Assembly: GCF_003324485.1 (NCBI RefSeq)
Contig: NZ_QODK01000004.1
Coordinates: 124,001 to 188,000, forward strand
Direction of reading: 5' to 3'
From: Cohaesibacter intestini
Lineage (GTDB): Bacteria; Pseudomonadota; Alphaproteobacteria; Rhizobiales; Cohaesibacteraceae
DNA length: 64,000 nucleotides
A program made the position numbers and the translations under genes. Shown in pieces: positions 54,347 through 63,540 of this stretch. The notes under the pieces are model-generated. The model was not told where the DNA came from, did no database searches, and worked only from the letters and a program-made list of their open reading frames with translations. Within the stretch, counting starts at the first letter, position 1, and every line of letters begins with the position of its first letter.

Positions 54347-55084
54347 ATGGATTTCAAGGGAAAATCGGTGGTGATCACCGGCGCCAGCAAGGGCATTGGC
54401 TATGCCACCGCCTGCTTGCTGGCGAAACGCGGGGCCAAGATTGTCGGCATCGCCCGCTCAGAGGATGGGTTGGCCAAACTGGCAGCGGAAACAGGCGCGC
54501 GCACCATCGCGGCGGATTTCAGCAAGGCAAGCGATGTGCGCCGGGCCATGCAGGAGGCAATGGGCGGTGAGGCCCCTTGCGATTATCTGGTCAATTGTGC
54601 CGGTACCAACATTCTTGAAAGCGTCCTCGACATGACAGACGAGGGCTGCGAGGCGGTGCTGAATCTTAATTTGCGGGCCGCGCTGATTGCAGCGCAGGAG
54701 TTCGCCAAGGCACGGGTGGCCGCAGGCGGTGGCGGGGTGATCGCCAATATCACCAGCATTGCCGGGCATCGGGGCTTTGAGGCCCATGTCTGCTACGCCG
54801 CCTCGAAAGCCGGGCTCGAAGGCGCGACGCGGGTGATGGCCAAGGAGCTTGGGCCCCATGGCATCCGCGTGGTGGCCGTCGCCCCGACCATCACCTTGAC
54901 CGATCTGGCGATCGAGGCCTGGAGCGATCCGGTCAACAGCCAGCCAATGATGGTGCGTCATCCAATCAACCGCTTTGCCGAGCCTGAAGATGTTGCACGC
55001 AGCATCGCGATGGTCTTGAGCGATGACGCCGCGATGGTGACAGGGTCTGTCCTGTCTGTCGATGGCGGGTTTCTGGCGGTCTGA
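54347..55084 (+). CDS. Short-chain dehydrogenase similar to L-xylulose reductase (DCXR)
   Basis: The 245-residue classical SDR has the cofactor motif TGASKGIGYATA (about 12-23), NCAGTN (about 84-89) and the active site S-Y-x-x-x-K in TSIAGHRGF and CYAASKAGLEGATRVMAKEL. The C-terminal region (EAWSDPVNSQPMMVRHPINRFAEPEDVA, near 198-225) resembles the DCXR pattern WSDP..A..M..RIPLG+FAE. This suggests interconversion of a pentulose and a pentitol such as L-xylulose and xylitol. Start 54347 has GAGAGG upstream. The precise polyol is not shown by sequence. Confidence 0.85.
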   Translation: MDFKGKSVVITGASKGIGYATACLLAKRGAKIVGIARSEDGLAKLAAETGARTIAADFSKASDVRRAMQEAMGGEAPCDYLVNCAGTNILESVLDMTDEGCEAVLNLNLRAALIAAQEFAKARVAAGGGGVIANITSIAGHRGFEAHVCYAASKAGLEGATRVMAKELGPHGIRVVAVAPTITLTDLAIEAWSDPVNSQPMMVRHPINRFAEPEDVARSIAMVLSDDAAMVTGSVLSVDGGFLAV

Positions 55085-55125
55085 CACATCAACTTCACGA
55101 TTTCATCCAAGTAAGGAGCAAGACA

Positions 55126-55857
55126 ATGGCAGTGTCCATGGAAGGCAAAATCGCAGCAATCACCGGTGCCGCTTCTGGTATCGGTTTGGCATCAACCAAG
55201 GCCCTTCTCGATGCAGGGGCGACCGTGGTCATGGTCGACCGCGATGCAGAGGCCCTTGCACGGCTGACCGCCGAGCTGGGCGACAAGGCGATTGCTCAAG
55301 TGACCGATCTGCTTGATCGGGATAGCTGTGCGAACATGGTTCCGGAAATCCTTGAAAAAGTTGACCATGTCGACATCCTCTATTGCAATGCAGGGATTTA
55401 TATCGGCGGGGACCTGATCGACACCGATACGGATTCCATCGACCGGATGCTCAATCTCAACGTCAATGCGGTGATGAAGAATGTCCGCGATATGGCGCCA
55501 CACATGATTGAGCGTGGGGTTGGCGACATCATGGTCACCTGCTCGATTGCCGGTCACTTCCCCACGCATTGGGAGCCGGTTTATGCGGGATCGAAATGGG
55601 CGATCACCTGCTTTGTCCAGACCATGCGTCGGCAGATGATCCCGCATGGCATCCGCGTCTCGCAGGTGTCTCCGGGTCCGGTCATTTCCGCTCTGTTGGC
55701 CGACTGGCCCGAAGAAAATCTGCGCAAAGCCAAGGAATCCGGCAGCCTGATCGAGGCAACGGAAGTGGCCGATGCGGTGATGTATATCCTGACCCGCGAC
55801 CGCAATGTCACCATTCGCGACATGCTGGTTCTGCCAACCAACTTTGATCGTCTCTGA
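55126..55857 (+). CDS. Ribitol 2-dehydrogenase-like short-chain dehydrogenase
   Basis: The 243-residue SDR is close to Klebsiella ribitol dehydrogenase in several diagnostic stretches: ITGAASGIGLASTKALLDAG, CNAGIYIGGDL, IAGHFPTHWEPVYAGSKWA (Tyr-Lys of the active site) and SPGPVISALLADWPEENL. The C-terminal RDRNVTIRDMLVLPTNFD is also shared. It would oxidise ribitol to D-ribulose with NAD. The next gene is a ribulokinase, which completes a two-step route to D-ribulose 5-phosphate. Confidence 0.88.
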   Translation: MAVSMEGKIAAITGAASGIGLASTKALLDAGATVVMVDRDAEALARLTAELGDKAIAQVTDLLDRDSCANMVPEILEKVDHVDILYCNAGIYIGGDLIDTDTDSIDRMLNLNVNAVMKNVRDMAPHMIERGVGDIMVTCSIAGHFPTHWEPVYAGSKWAITCFVQTMRRQMIPHGIRVSQVSPGPVISALLADWPEENLRKAKESGSLIEATEVADAVMYILTRDRNVTIRDMLVLPTNFDRL

Positions 55858-56045
55858 GGCCTCTCAGAGTTTTGGGGGGCAACCCCCAAGGGCAAGGCAG
55901 GCGCGGGGCCGGGTGGCTCCAACGGATCTGATCAACCGCCACCCAGTCGGTCTGGTCAGAGACGGCCCCCGATGCTTTGCCCGACTTGAGAGGCGGCGTG
56001 CTGGTGCCGCCTCTTATCTCCAATTGCTTTTAAAGGATCCGCATC
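55858..56045. other. Gap with two hairpins between the ribitol dehydrogenase and ribulokinase genes
   Basis: CTCTGAG-GCCT-CTCAGAG (55852-55869) spans the stop codon of the preceding gene and is followed by TTTT. GAGGCGGC (55990-55997) and GCCGCCTC (56006-56013) form a second stem 33 bp before the kinase start. These may tune relative expression within the operon. No gene is seen. Confidence 0.5.
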
Positions 56046-57674
56046 ATGGCAACTTGTTTCATGGGTATTGACGTCGGTACGGGCAGCGCACGCGCCGGGA
56101 TTTTTGATCAAGCTGGCCGCATGCTCGGCACGGCCAAATGCGACATCACGGTTTTTCATGAGCCGGGCTCGCGGGTGGAGCAGTCTTCTAGCGAGATCTG
56201 GCAGGCTGTTGCCACTGCCAGTAAGGGCGCCTTGGTGCAAGCCGGAATTGATCCGGCCGATGTGGTTGGTGTCGGCTTTGATGCGACCTGCTCGCTGGTG
56301 GTCTTGGGCGAGGGGGGCACGCCTTTGCCGATTGGTGATGATGCCAACGGGGATCGTGACATCATCGTCTGGATGGATCATCGCTCGATTGAACAGGCTG
56401 AGCGGATCAACAAAATGGGCCACAGGGTTCTGGATTATGTCGGCGGCATCATCTCACCGGAAATGGAAACGCCCAAATTGCTTTGGCTGAAGGAACACAA
56501 GCCTGAAATTTTCGCCAAGGCATGGCGCTTCTTTGATTTGACGGATTTTCTCACTTGGCGGGCGACGGGCAGCGACGCGCGCTCCATTTGCACCGTGACC
56601 TGCAAATGGACCTATATGGGCCATGAAGCCAGCTGGGACGCGGATTATTTCACCAAGATCGGCCTTGGTGTGTTGGCCGAAGAAGGGTTCGAGCGGATCG
56701 GCACGCAGGTGGTTGATGCCGGGACGCCGCTTGGCACAGGCCTGACGGCGGAGGCTGCGGCGGACCTTGGTCTGGTGGCCGGAACCGCTGTCGGGGCTGG
56801 TCTGATTGACGCCCATGCGGGTGGCATTGGCACGGTGGGGGCTACGGGCGCGGGCAAACCGCAGGACAATCTGGGTTATGTCTTTGGCACCAGCTCCTGC
56901 ACCATGACCTCGACCGACGAGCCGGTCTTTGTGCCCGGTGTCTGGGGGCCTTATTTCTCGGCCATGGTGCCGGGGCTGTGGCTGAATGAAGGGGGGCAGT
57001 CGGCGGCGGGCGCTGCCATTGCCCAATTGCTGACCTATCATCCGGCTGCTTTTGAAGCGGGTGCATTGGCCAAGGCAGAGGGATGCGCGCTGCCCGATTG
57101 GTTGGCGGCCCGTGCTGTGGCCATGGCCGGGGCTGACAAGGCCAGGGCCGATAAGACGGTGGCTTCCTTGGCGGACGGGATGCATGTGGTGCCGGAATTT
57201 ATCGGCAACCGCGCCCCTTATGGCGACCCACACACCCGCGCGGTGATTGCGGGCCTTGGCATGGAAGCCGATATCGACAATCTGGTGGCGCTCTATGTGG
57301 CAGGTGTCTGCAGCCTTGGTTATGGCTTGCGACAGATCATCGAAGCGCAGGCGGAAGCGGGCGCCAAGATCCAGTCGATCGTCATCAGTGGCGGCGCGGG
57401 GCGCAGTGACCTTGTGCGGCAATTGCTGGCGGACGCGACCGGGGTTCGGGTGGCAGCCCCCGCAACGGAAGAGCCGGTCCTACTTGGCTCGGCCATTCTG
57501 GGCGCGGTGGCTGGCGGTGCCTTTGGCACGGTGGCCGATGCCATGGCCGCGATGTCGTCGATTGCGGCGGATTATCCACCCGCCGATGGGGCGGCACGGA
57601 CCTATCACGACACACGCTATGATCTGTTCAAGCGGTTTCAAAATCTGGCCCGTGAGGCCGCCGTGCGGTCGTGA
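56046..57674 (+). CDS. FGGY-family pentulose kinase, probable D-ribulokinase
   Basis: The 542-residue kinase has the N-terminal phosphate motif GIDVGTGSARAGIFD (about 7-21) and VGVGFDATCSLVVL. WMDHRSIEQAERIN is a landmark of the ribulokinase subgroup. The C-terminal FGGY domain has GTSSCTMT, GGQSAAGAAIAQLL, EFIGNRAPYGDP and VISGGAGRSDLVRQLLAD. Phosphorylation of D-ribulose to D-ribulose 5-phosphate would follow the ribitol dehydrogenase. The length and motif order match the eukaryote-like FGGY ribulose kinase type rather than E. coli AraB. Confidence 0.92.
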   Translation: MATCFMGIDVGTGSARAGIFDQAGRMLGTAKCDITVFHEPGSRVEQSSSEIWQAVATASKGALVQAGIDPADVVGVGFDATCSLVVLGEGGTPLPIGDDANGDRDIIVWMDHRSIEQAERINKMGHRVLDYVGGIISPEMETPKLLWLKEHKPEIFAKAWRFFDLTDFLTWRATGSDARSICTVTCKWTYMGHEASWDADYFTKIGLGVLAEEGFERIGTQVVDAGTPLGTGLTAEAAADLGLVAGTAVGAGLIDAHAGGIGTVGATGAGKPQDNLGYVFGTSSCTMTSTDEPVFVPGVWGPYFSAMVPGLWLNEGGQSAAGAAIAQLLTYHPAAFEAGALAKAEGCALPDWLAARAVAMAGADKARADKTVASLADGMHVVPEFIGNRAPYGDPHTRAVIAGLGMEADIDNLVALYVAGVCSLGYGLRQIIEAQAEAGAKIQSIVISGGAGRSDLVRQLLADATGVRVAAPATEEPVLLGSAILGAVAGGAFGTVADAMAAMSSIAADYPPADGAARTYHDTRYDLFKRFQNLAREAAVRS

Positions 57675-57704
57675 CTGGCTGGTGGAGGAACAGGAGCAAA
57701 GGTC

Positions 57705-58568
57705 ATGGGCAACTGGTCACAAGCCACCCAGTTTGATCAATCGACGGCAATAGAAGAGATTGTCTTCTTCGCCAATCGTCTGCTTGAGGGCTCACGACCG
57801 GTACGGTTGCTGGTGGGGGAGGATGGCTTTGGCCGCTCGATGTTGCTCGACCTTGCTCGCCATACGGTTTGCGCCAAACAGGCCGCGGTTCTGACTGTGT
57901 CAGTTGTGCCGCAAGACGGCTATGGCTGGGGTCTCGACCCTGATTTTGCCACCGGTTTGGCGCAAGGCGGGCAACAAGGGCTCAAAGCCATGGCAGCGTT
58001 GTTGGATCGCTTCTTTGCTGGGGTGAGGGCGCAAGCCAATCGCCACAGGGGTGATGAGCATGCCATAATCCGAAAACGGCTGGAGGTCTTGCGGCCGTTG
58101 ACTGGTGGACGCCATTTGTCTCACCGCCTTCTCTCCTACTGGCAGGCATATGGGGAAGGCGATCAAAGGCAAATGGCGCTCGCCTTGTCACAGCTTGGTC
58201 AGCCGGTGGCGGGGATCAGTCCAATTGATCAGCTGAGTTTGATGTCTGTCCTTTGTCAATTAAGCGGTGTCGCCGGAGTGCTGATCATTCTGCGTGGAGA
58301 GGATGATGCGTCGCTGATGCAGGCCTTTGATGCGGTTTCCAATTTTGCGCAGCCGGGCTGTCCGTCGGAACTTTTCCTGCAAAGGATGGGCTTTCTGGTG
58401 GTGGCCAATCCCGCCGCTTTGCATCGAAGGGAAAGTCAGGCCTTGATGGACATTAGCCCTCATGCCATGCGGTCGGCGATAGAGCAAGGAGGCCGTCTGG
58501 TCACCCAGATCCATCGCCTGTCCATCAATGTGCCAAGGCTCTGTGTTGAGGACTATTTGCGGGCCTGA
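57705..58568 (+). CDS. Uncharacterised P-loop-like protein, possibly a degenerate DUF2791 (BrxC/BrxD-type) domain
   Basis: The 287-residue protein has a good ribosome site and starts 30 bp after the kinase stop, so it belongs to the pentitol operon. I do not recognise a functional family with certainty. Residues 34-45 read RLLVGEDGFGRS, placed like a Walker A loop (GxxGxGKS) but with Arg instead of the essential Lys. VLIILRGEDD (about 192-201) sits where a Walker B would be. The order of LRPLTGG (129-135), a helical 'YWQAYGEGDQ' segment and SVLCQLSGVAGVLIIL resembles DUF2791 ATPase domains. The protein is shorter and lacks intact catalytic residues. It may be a non-hydrolysing regulatory or scaffold protein, or a decaying gene. 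Confidence 0.6.
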   Translation: MGNWSQATQFDQSTAIEEIVFFANRLLEGSRPVRLLVGEDGFGRSMLLDLARHTVCAKQAAVLTVSVVPQDGYGWGLDPDFATGLAQGGQQGLKAMAALLDRFFAGVRAQANRHRGDEHAIIRKRLEVLRPLTGGRHLSHRLLSYWQAYGEGDQRQMALALSQLGQPVAGISPIDQLSLMSVLCQLSGVAGVLIILRGEDDASLMQAFDAVSNFAQPGCPSELFLQRMGFLVVANPAALHRRESQALMDISPHAMRSAIEQGGRLVTQIHRLSINVPRLCVEDYLRA

Positions 58569-58694
58569 CGGGCTTTATAAAAAGCGTGAGATCATCAGGC
58601 GAATTATGGCCTGCTGATCAGTGGTATGGTCGATGTCGGGAAGAGGTCTGGATGGTGAGCAGGCCGCTTGTGCCGGAGCGGCCCGTCAGCAATC

Positions 58695-60005
58695 CTAGCG
58701 CTTGGGTGCGCGGCGTGTGACAGTGTCCGGGCGGCCGGGCAGGGCAAGTTTGGGCAAATCGCGGGGCTTTTGGGAAATGACCTTGCCCTTGGCGATGACC
58801 GTCAGCCGGGTGGCGCGCAGGCGGATGGCGTCGATCGGGTCATTGGCGTCGAGAAGGACGAGGCTCGCCTTCTTGCCCACCGCGAGGCCATAATCCTCAA
58901 GGCCCATAATCGCGGCGCTGTCGATGGTCACCATGTCGAAGCATTTGCGCATGTCTGCCGGGCTGGTCATTTGCGCCACATGCAGGCCCATGAAGGCGAC
59001 GTCGAGCATGTCGGCGGTGCCGAGCGAATACCAAGGGTCAAGCACGCAATCCTGACCAAAGCCGACGCGGATGCCGTGCGCCAGCATTTCCGGCACGCGG
59101 GTCTGGCCGCGGCGCTTGGGATAGGTGTCGTGGCGACCTTGCAGGACAATGTTGATCAGCGGATTGGGGATGGCGGAGACTTCGGCCTCGGCGATCAGCG
59201 GCAGCAATTTCGAGACATAATAATTGTCCATCGAATGCATTGAGGTCAGGTGCGAGCCAGCGACCCGACCTTGCAGGCCCAAACGCTGGGTTTCATAGGC
59301 CAGCTGCTCAATATGGCGTGACAGCGGATCGTCACTTTCATCGCAATGCATGTCGACCATCAGGCCGCGCTTGGCAGCCACTTCACAGAGCTCGGTTACC
59401 GAACGGCGGCCATCTTCCATGGTGCGCTCAAAATGCGGGATGCCACCGACAATGTCGACGCCCAGATCGAGCGCCCGCAAGGTGCAGTCCTTGGCGGTGG
59501 GGGAGCGGAAATAGCCATCCTGTGGGAAGGCGACCAGCTGCAGATCGATATAGTCTTTGACCTTGTCGCGGACGGACAAAAGGGCGCGGACGCCTTTCAG
59601 CCCGTCTTCGTCGGACGTGTCGACATGGGTGCGGATGGCCAGCAGGCCCATGGATGCCGCCCAGTCGCAATAGGCGAGCGCCCTCGTTTCGATGTCTTCT
59701 TCGGTCTGGATCGGCTTGAGCTCGCCCCACAGATTGATGCCTTCAAGCAGGGTGCCGGAGGCATTGATGCGCGGGGTGCCATAGGACAGGGTGGCGTCCA
59801 TATGGAAATGCGGGTCGACAAGGGGCGGGGCAACAAGAATGCCCGACGCGTCGATGATCTCGCCCGCTTCGGCCGTGATGTTGGGCTCGATGGCGGCGAT
59901 TTTGCCGTCTTTGATGGCGATGTCGGCAATGGAGCCGTCTTTTATAGAGCCGTCCTCTCGGACTTTGCTGGGCAGTGTGCCGCCCTTGACGATGAGATCA
60001 AACAT
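58695..60005 (-). CDS. codA: Cytosine deaminase-like amidohydrolase
   Basis: The 436-residue TIM-barrel metalloenzyme has the metal-binding HxH in PLVDPHFHMDAT (about 62-73), the third His in MVDMHCDESDDPLSRH and the catalytic Asp in GFGQDCVLDPWYSLGTADM. The last of these aligns with GHDDVFDPWYPLG of E. coli CodA. GLHVAQMT is also shared. It would deaminate cytosine, or a related pyrimidine or creatinine-like ring, to uracil and ammonia. Its ATG overlaps the permease stop (TAATG), so it is coupled to a nucleobase/nucleoside-type importer. That partner supports the call. Confidence 0.88.
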   Translation of the reverse strand: MFDLIVKGGTLPSKVREDGSIKDGSIADIAIKDGKIAAIEPNITAEAGEIIDASGILVAPPLVDPHFHMDATLSYGTPRINASGTLLEGINLWGELKPIQTEEDIETRALAYCDWAASMGLLAIRTHVDTSDEDGLKGVRALLSVRDKVKDYIDLQLVAFPQDGYFRSPTAKDCTLRALDLGVDIVGGIPHFERTMEDGRRSVTELCEVAAKRGLMVDMHCDESDDPLSRHIEQLAYETQRLGLQGRVAGSHLTSMHSMDNYYVSKLLPLIAEAEVSAIPNPLINIVLQGRHDTYPKRRGQTRVPEMLAHGIRVGFGQDCVLDPWYSLGTADMLDVAFMGLHVAQMTSPADMRKCFDMVTIDSAAIMGLEDYGLAVGKKASLVLLDANDPIDAIRLRATRLTVIAKGKVISQKPRDLPKLALPGRPDTVTRRAPKR

Positions 60006-60949
60006 TATCGTTCCCCCTTGAGATATGGGATCATCAGTGCCTTTGGATAGGTGGCACGACGGGCCATGATGATCAAGGCAAGAATGGACAGAAGATAGGG
60101 CATCATCAGGAACAGCTGATAGGGCAGAACGCCGCCGGTTACCTGCTGCAGGCGGATCTGATAGGCATCAAAGGCGGCAAAGAGAATAGCCCCCAACAGG
60201 GCCTTGCCCGGACGCCAAGAGCCAAACACCACCAGCGCGATGCAGACCCAGCCACGGCCATTGACCATCTCAAAGAAGAAGGAGTTGAAGGCCGACATGG
60301 TGAGGAAAGCGCCGCCAACGGCCATCATGGCGCTGCCGCACATGACCGCGCCCATGCGGATGGCGACGACAGAAATGCCCTGCGCTTCGACGGATTCTGG
60401 ATTTTCGCCGACCGCACGGACCGCAAGGCCGAGCGGGGTGCGATAGAGAATATAGGCCACGAGCGCCACGCAGACGAAGCTGAGATAGGTGAGCGGTGTC
60501 TGGGCAAATAAGGCTTCGCCAATCACCGGCAGAGACGACAGGCCCGGAATGGCATAGGGCTCGAAGGCTTCGATTTTCGGTGGCGAGGTGACCTTGGGCA
60601 GCACCAGTCGGTAGGTATAATAGGTGAGCGAGGTGGCAAGCAGGGTGATGCCGATGCCCGTCACATGCTGGGACAGGGCAAGGGGCACGGTCAAAAGTCC
60701 ATGCAGCGCCCCGATGGCGAGGCCAACAGTGGCAGCAACAAAGACGCCAAGCCAGAGATCGCCGCCGAGATAGACGGTGACCCAGCCAGCAAAGGCCCCG
60801 GCGGTCATGATGCCTTCGATGCCAAGATTGAGAATGCCCGCCCGTTCGCAGACCAATTCGCCCATGGTGGCGAAAATCAGCGGCGAAGCGATGCGGATGA
60901 CGGCGACCCAGAAAGAGCTGGTCAGCAGGATGTCTAAAGCCTCAAGCAT
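60005..60949 (-). CDS. Nucleoside-type ABC transporter permease 2 (YufQ/NupQ family)
   Basis: The 314-residue membrane protein has about eight helices. Landmarks are PLIFATMGELVCERAGILNLGIEGIM (about 23-48, quoted in part), TPLTYLSF, TPLGLAVRAVGENPESVEAQGI (in part) and GRGWVCIALVVFGSWRPGKAL. It pairs with the permease at 60953 to form the channel. It is separated from it by 3 bp and overlaps the deaminase start by one base. Confidence 0.92.
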   Translation of the reverse strand: MLEALDILLTSSFWVAVIRIASPLIFATMGELVCERAGILNLGIEGIMTAGAFAGWVTVYLGGDLWLGVFVAATVGLAIGALHGLLTVPLALSQHVTGIGITLLATSLTYYTYRLVLPKVTSPPKIEAFEPYAIPGLSSLPVIGEALFAQTPLTYLSFVCVALVAYILYRTPLGLAVRAVGENPESVEAQGISVVAIRMGAVMCGSAMMAVGGAFLTMSAFNSFFFEMVNGRGWVCIALVVFGSWRPGKALLGAILFAAFDAYQIRLQQVTGGVLPYQLFLMMPYLLSILALIIMARRATYPKALMIPYLKGER

Positions 60950-60952
60950 GGT

Positions 60953-62002
60953 CTATCTCCAGCGGATCCGGAAGCGGGTCAACATAATGGCCGTGACCAT
61001 GGTCAAAAGGGCGGTTGCGACCATCACATCGGCAATATAGCTCGGCACGCCTGCGGTGCGGCTCATGGCATCGGCCCCGACAAAGATGCCGGAGACGAAA
61101 ATGGCCGACAAGATGACCCCAAGCGGGTTGAGCATGGCCAGCATGGCGACGACGATGCCGGTATAGCCATAGCCCGGCGACAGGTCGAGGCTGAGGCTGC
61201 CTTTGAGGCCCGCAACTTCGGAAAAGCCAGCCAGTGCGGCGATGCCGCCGGACAGAAGGGCGGTTTTCATCAGCACGCCATTGACGCTGATGCCCGCAAA
61301 GCCCGACGCATTTGGATTGTGGCCGACGGCGCGCATTTCAAAGCCGAGGGTGGTTTTCTTCATGATCACCCAGAGGAAGATCGCCGCGCCAACCGCGATG
61401 ACAAAGCCATAATGCAGGCGCTTGCCTTTGACCACACGGGACAGGGTGGCGGCATCGTCAACCGCTTCGGATTGTGGCCAGCCGAGACCCATCGGGTCTT
61501 TGAGGGGACCTTCGAGCAGCATCGACACAAATAGCAGGATGACAAAATTGAGCAAAAGCGTGGTGACGACTTCATCGACGCCAAAGCGGATTTTGAGGAA
61601 AGCCGGTCCCAGCAGCATCACTGCGCCAGCCAGCATGGAGGCGGCCATGATGGCGGGGATCAGCAAATAAGAGGGAAGCGGTAACGCGCCGGTGCCCATC
61701 AGGATGGTGACCACGGCGCCGATATAAAGCTGGGCTTCAGCGCCGATATTCCACAGCTTGGCGCGGAAGGCGACGGCGACCGCAAGGCCGGTGAAGATCA
61801 GCGGGGTGGCGCGGGTCAGGGTTTCGAAAAAGGCAAATTGCGAGCCAGCCGCGCCTTTGGCCACCAGATAGAAGACCGAGAAGGGCGACGCACCTGCCAT
61901 CAAGACGAGGATGGAGGAAAAAATCAGGGTCGCGAGGATCGCGCCAACCGGATAGAGGATGGAGGCAGCGAGCGATTTGGTGTCTTTGGGTTCCAGTCTC
62001 AT
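60953..62002 (-). CDS. Nucleoside-type ABC transporter permease 1 (YufP/NupP family)
   Basis: The 349-residue permease has about nine helices. Landmarks are GLAVAVAFRAKLWNIGAEAQ (about 72-91), FGVDEVVTTLLLNFV, TTLGFEMRAVGHNPNASGFAGI (in part) and GYGYTGIVVAMLAMLNPLGV. Its ATG overlaps the stop of the ATPase gene (ATGA). Confidence 0.92.
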   Translation of the reverse strand: MRLEPKDTKSLAASILYPVGAILATLIFSSILVLMAGASPFSVFYLVAKGAAGSQFAFFETLTRATPLIFTGLAVAVAFRAKLWNIGAEAQLYIGAVVTILMGTGALPLPSYLLIPAIMAASMLAGAVMLLGPAFLKIRFGVDEVVTTLLLNFVILLFVSMLLEGPLKDPMGLGWPQSEAVDDAATLSRVVKGKRLHYGFVIAVGAAIFLWVIMKKTTLGFEMRAVGHNPNASGFAGISVNGVLMKTALLSGGIAALAGFSEVAGLKGSLSLDLSPGYGYTGIVVAMLAMLNPLGVILSAIFVSGIFVGADAMSRTAGVPSYIADVMVATALLTMVTAIMLTRFRIRWR

Positions 62003-63540
62003 GCATCGGCCCCCTTCTTGTGGCCAGCCATCAAAATGCCGAGCTCTTTGATGCTGCGTTCGCCGCGCGCCGATGGGGCGGACAATTTGCCCTGACTGAT
62101 GACAACGATCTTGTCGGACAGCAGGCGGATTTCGTCGAGATCCTCGGAAATCAGCAGAATAGCCGCGCCGTTGCTGCGAGCTTCGAGTAGCTTTTGGTGG
62201 ACATAATTGACCGCGCCGACATCAAGGCCACGGGTCGGCTGGGCGGCGACGATCAATTTGGGGTGGCTGTCGAGCGCCCGGGCGAGAATGAGCTTTTGCA
62301 TATTGCCGCCGGATAGCAGCCGGATGGGGGCGTCCGGTGACGGGCATTTGACATCATAATCGGCGATGGCCTGCTCGGTGAAGGCGCGGGCCTTGGCTTT
62401 GTTCATCCAGCCCAAACGGGAATAGGGGGCGTCGCGGTAATTTTCCAAAATGGTATTTTCGAGGATCGACATGTCGCCGATGGTGCCGGTGCTGTGGCGA
62501 TCTTCGGGGATGCGGCCAATGCCTGCGGCCAGTGCCTTTTGTGGCGACCAGTCTTCGATATAGGAACCGCAAAAGAGCATGTCGCCGCTTTCGGGCGCCA
62601 GCATGCCGGACAGCAAGGCCGACATGGCAACCTGCCCATTGCCGGAGACGCCTGCAAGGCCGGTGATTTCGCCTTCATGCAGGGTGAGGGTGATGTCATC
62701 AAGGCGGGTGGCGGTGCCGATTTGCGGGGTGGTGACCGCCATCAATTCAAGCACCGGCGCGCCGGGTTCCTTGCTTTCGACGACGGGCAGCGGGATTTCT
62801 TCGCCGACCATCAATTCGGCCAGCTCGTGGCGGTCGGTCTCAGTGGTGACGCGCTCGCCGGACAATTTGCCGGAGCGCAGGACCAGCACGCGGTCGCTGA
62901 TTTGCATCACTTCGTTCAATTTGTGGGAGATGAAGACCACGGACAGGCCGTCACGGATCAGATGGCGCAGGGTTTCGAACAGCGCGTCTGTTTCCAGCGG
63001 GGTGAGCACTGCGGTCGGCTCATCAAGGATTAGAATGCGGGCATTGCGATAGAGCGCCTTGAGGATTTCGACCCGCTGGCGTTCGCCAACCGTCAGATCG
63101 GAAATCATCGCATCCGGGTCGACCGTCAGGCCGAAATTGTCCGACAGCTCTAGAATGCGCTTGCGGGCCGCCTTGCGATCAAAGCGCAAAGACCAAAGGC
63201 TCTGGGTGCCAAGGGCGATATTGTCGAGGACAGAAAGATTGTCGGTCAGGGTGAAATGCTGGTGCACCATGCCGATGCCTGCCTCCAGCGCGGCTGACGG
63301 ATCACCGGGCGTCAGGGGTGTGCCAAAGGCTTCGACATGGCCCTCATCGGCGACATAATGGCCGAAAAGGATATTCATCAGGGTGGTTTTGCCCGCGCCA
63401 TTCTCGCCCAATAGGGCAATGACCTCGCCCTTCCGCAAGTCAAAGCTGACGGAATCGTTGGCGATCAGGGGGCCGAAGCGTTTGGTGATCGCATCGAGGC
63501 GGAGAACAATCTCCGCCTCTTGCATCTTGTCTTTTGTCAT
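61999..63540 (-). CDS. Nucleoside-type ABC transporter ATPase (YufO/NupO family)
   Basis: The 513-residue protein has two ABC domains: Walker A GENGAGKTT (about 46-54), signature LTVGERQRVEILKAL and Walker B RILILDEPTAVLTP. The second half has GVSGNGQVAMSALLSG, LSGGNMQKLILARAL and LIVAAQPTRGLDVGAV, with the usual replaced catalytic residues. It starts on the last base of the binding-protein stop (TAATG). Confidence 0.93.
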   Translation of the reverse strand: MTKDKMQEAEIVLRLDAITKRFGPLIANDSVSFDLRKGEVIALLGENGAGKTTLMNILFGHYVADEGHVEAFGTPLTPGDPSAALEAGIGMVHQHFTLTDNLSVLDNIALGTQSLWSLRFDRKAARKRILELSDNFGLTVDPDAMISDLTVGERQRVEILKALYRNARILILDEPTAVLTPLETDALFETLRHLIRDGLSVVFISHKLNEVMQISDRVLVLRSGKLSGERVTTETDRHELAELMVGEEIPLPVVESKEPGAPVLELMAVTTPQIGTATRLDDITLTLHEGEITGLAGVSGNGQVAMSALLSGMLAPESGDMLFCGSYIEDWSPQKALAAGIGRIPEDRHSTGTIGDMSILENTILENYRDAPYSRLGWMNKAKARAFTEQAIADYDVKCPSPDAPIRLLSGGNMQKLILARALDSHPKLIVAAQPTRGLDVGAVNYVHQKLLEARSNGAAILLISEDLDEIRLLSDKIVVISQGKLSAPSARGERSIKELGILMAGHKKGADA

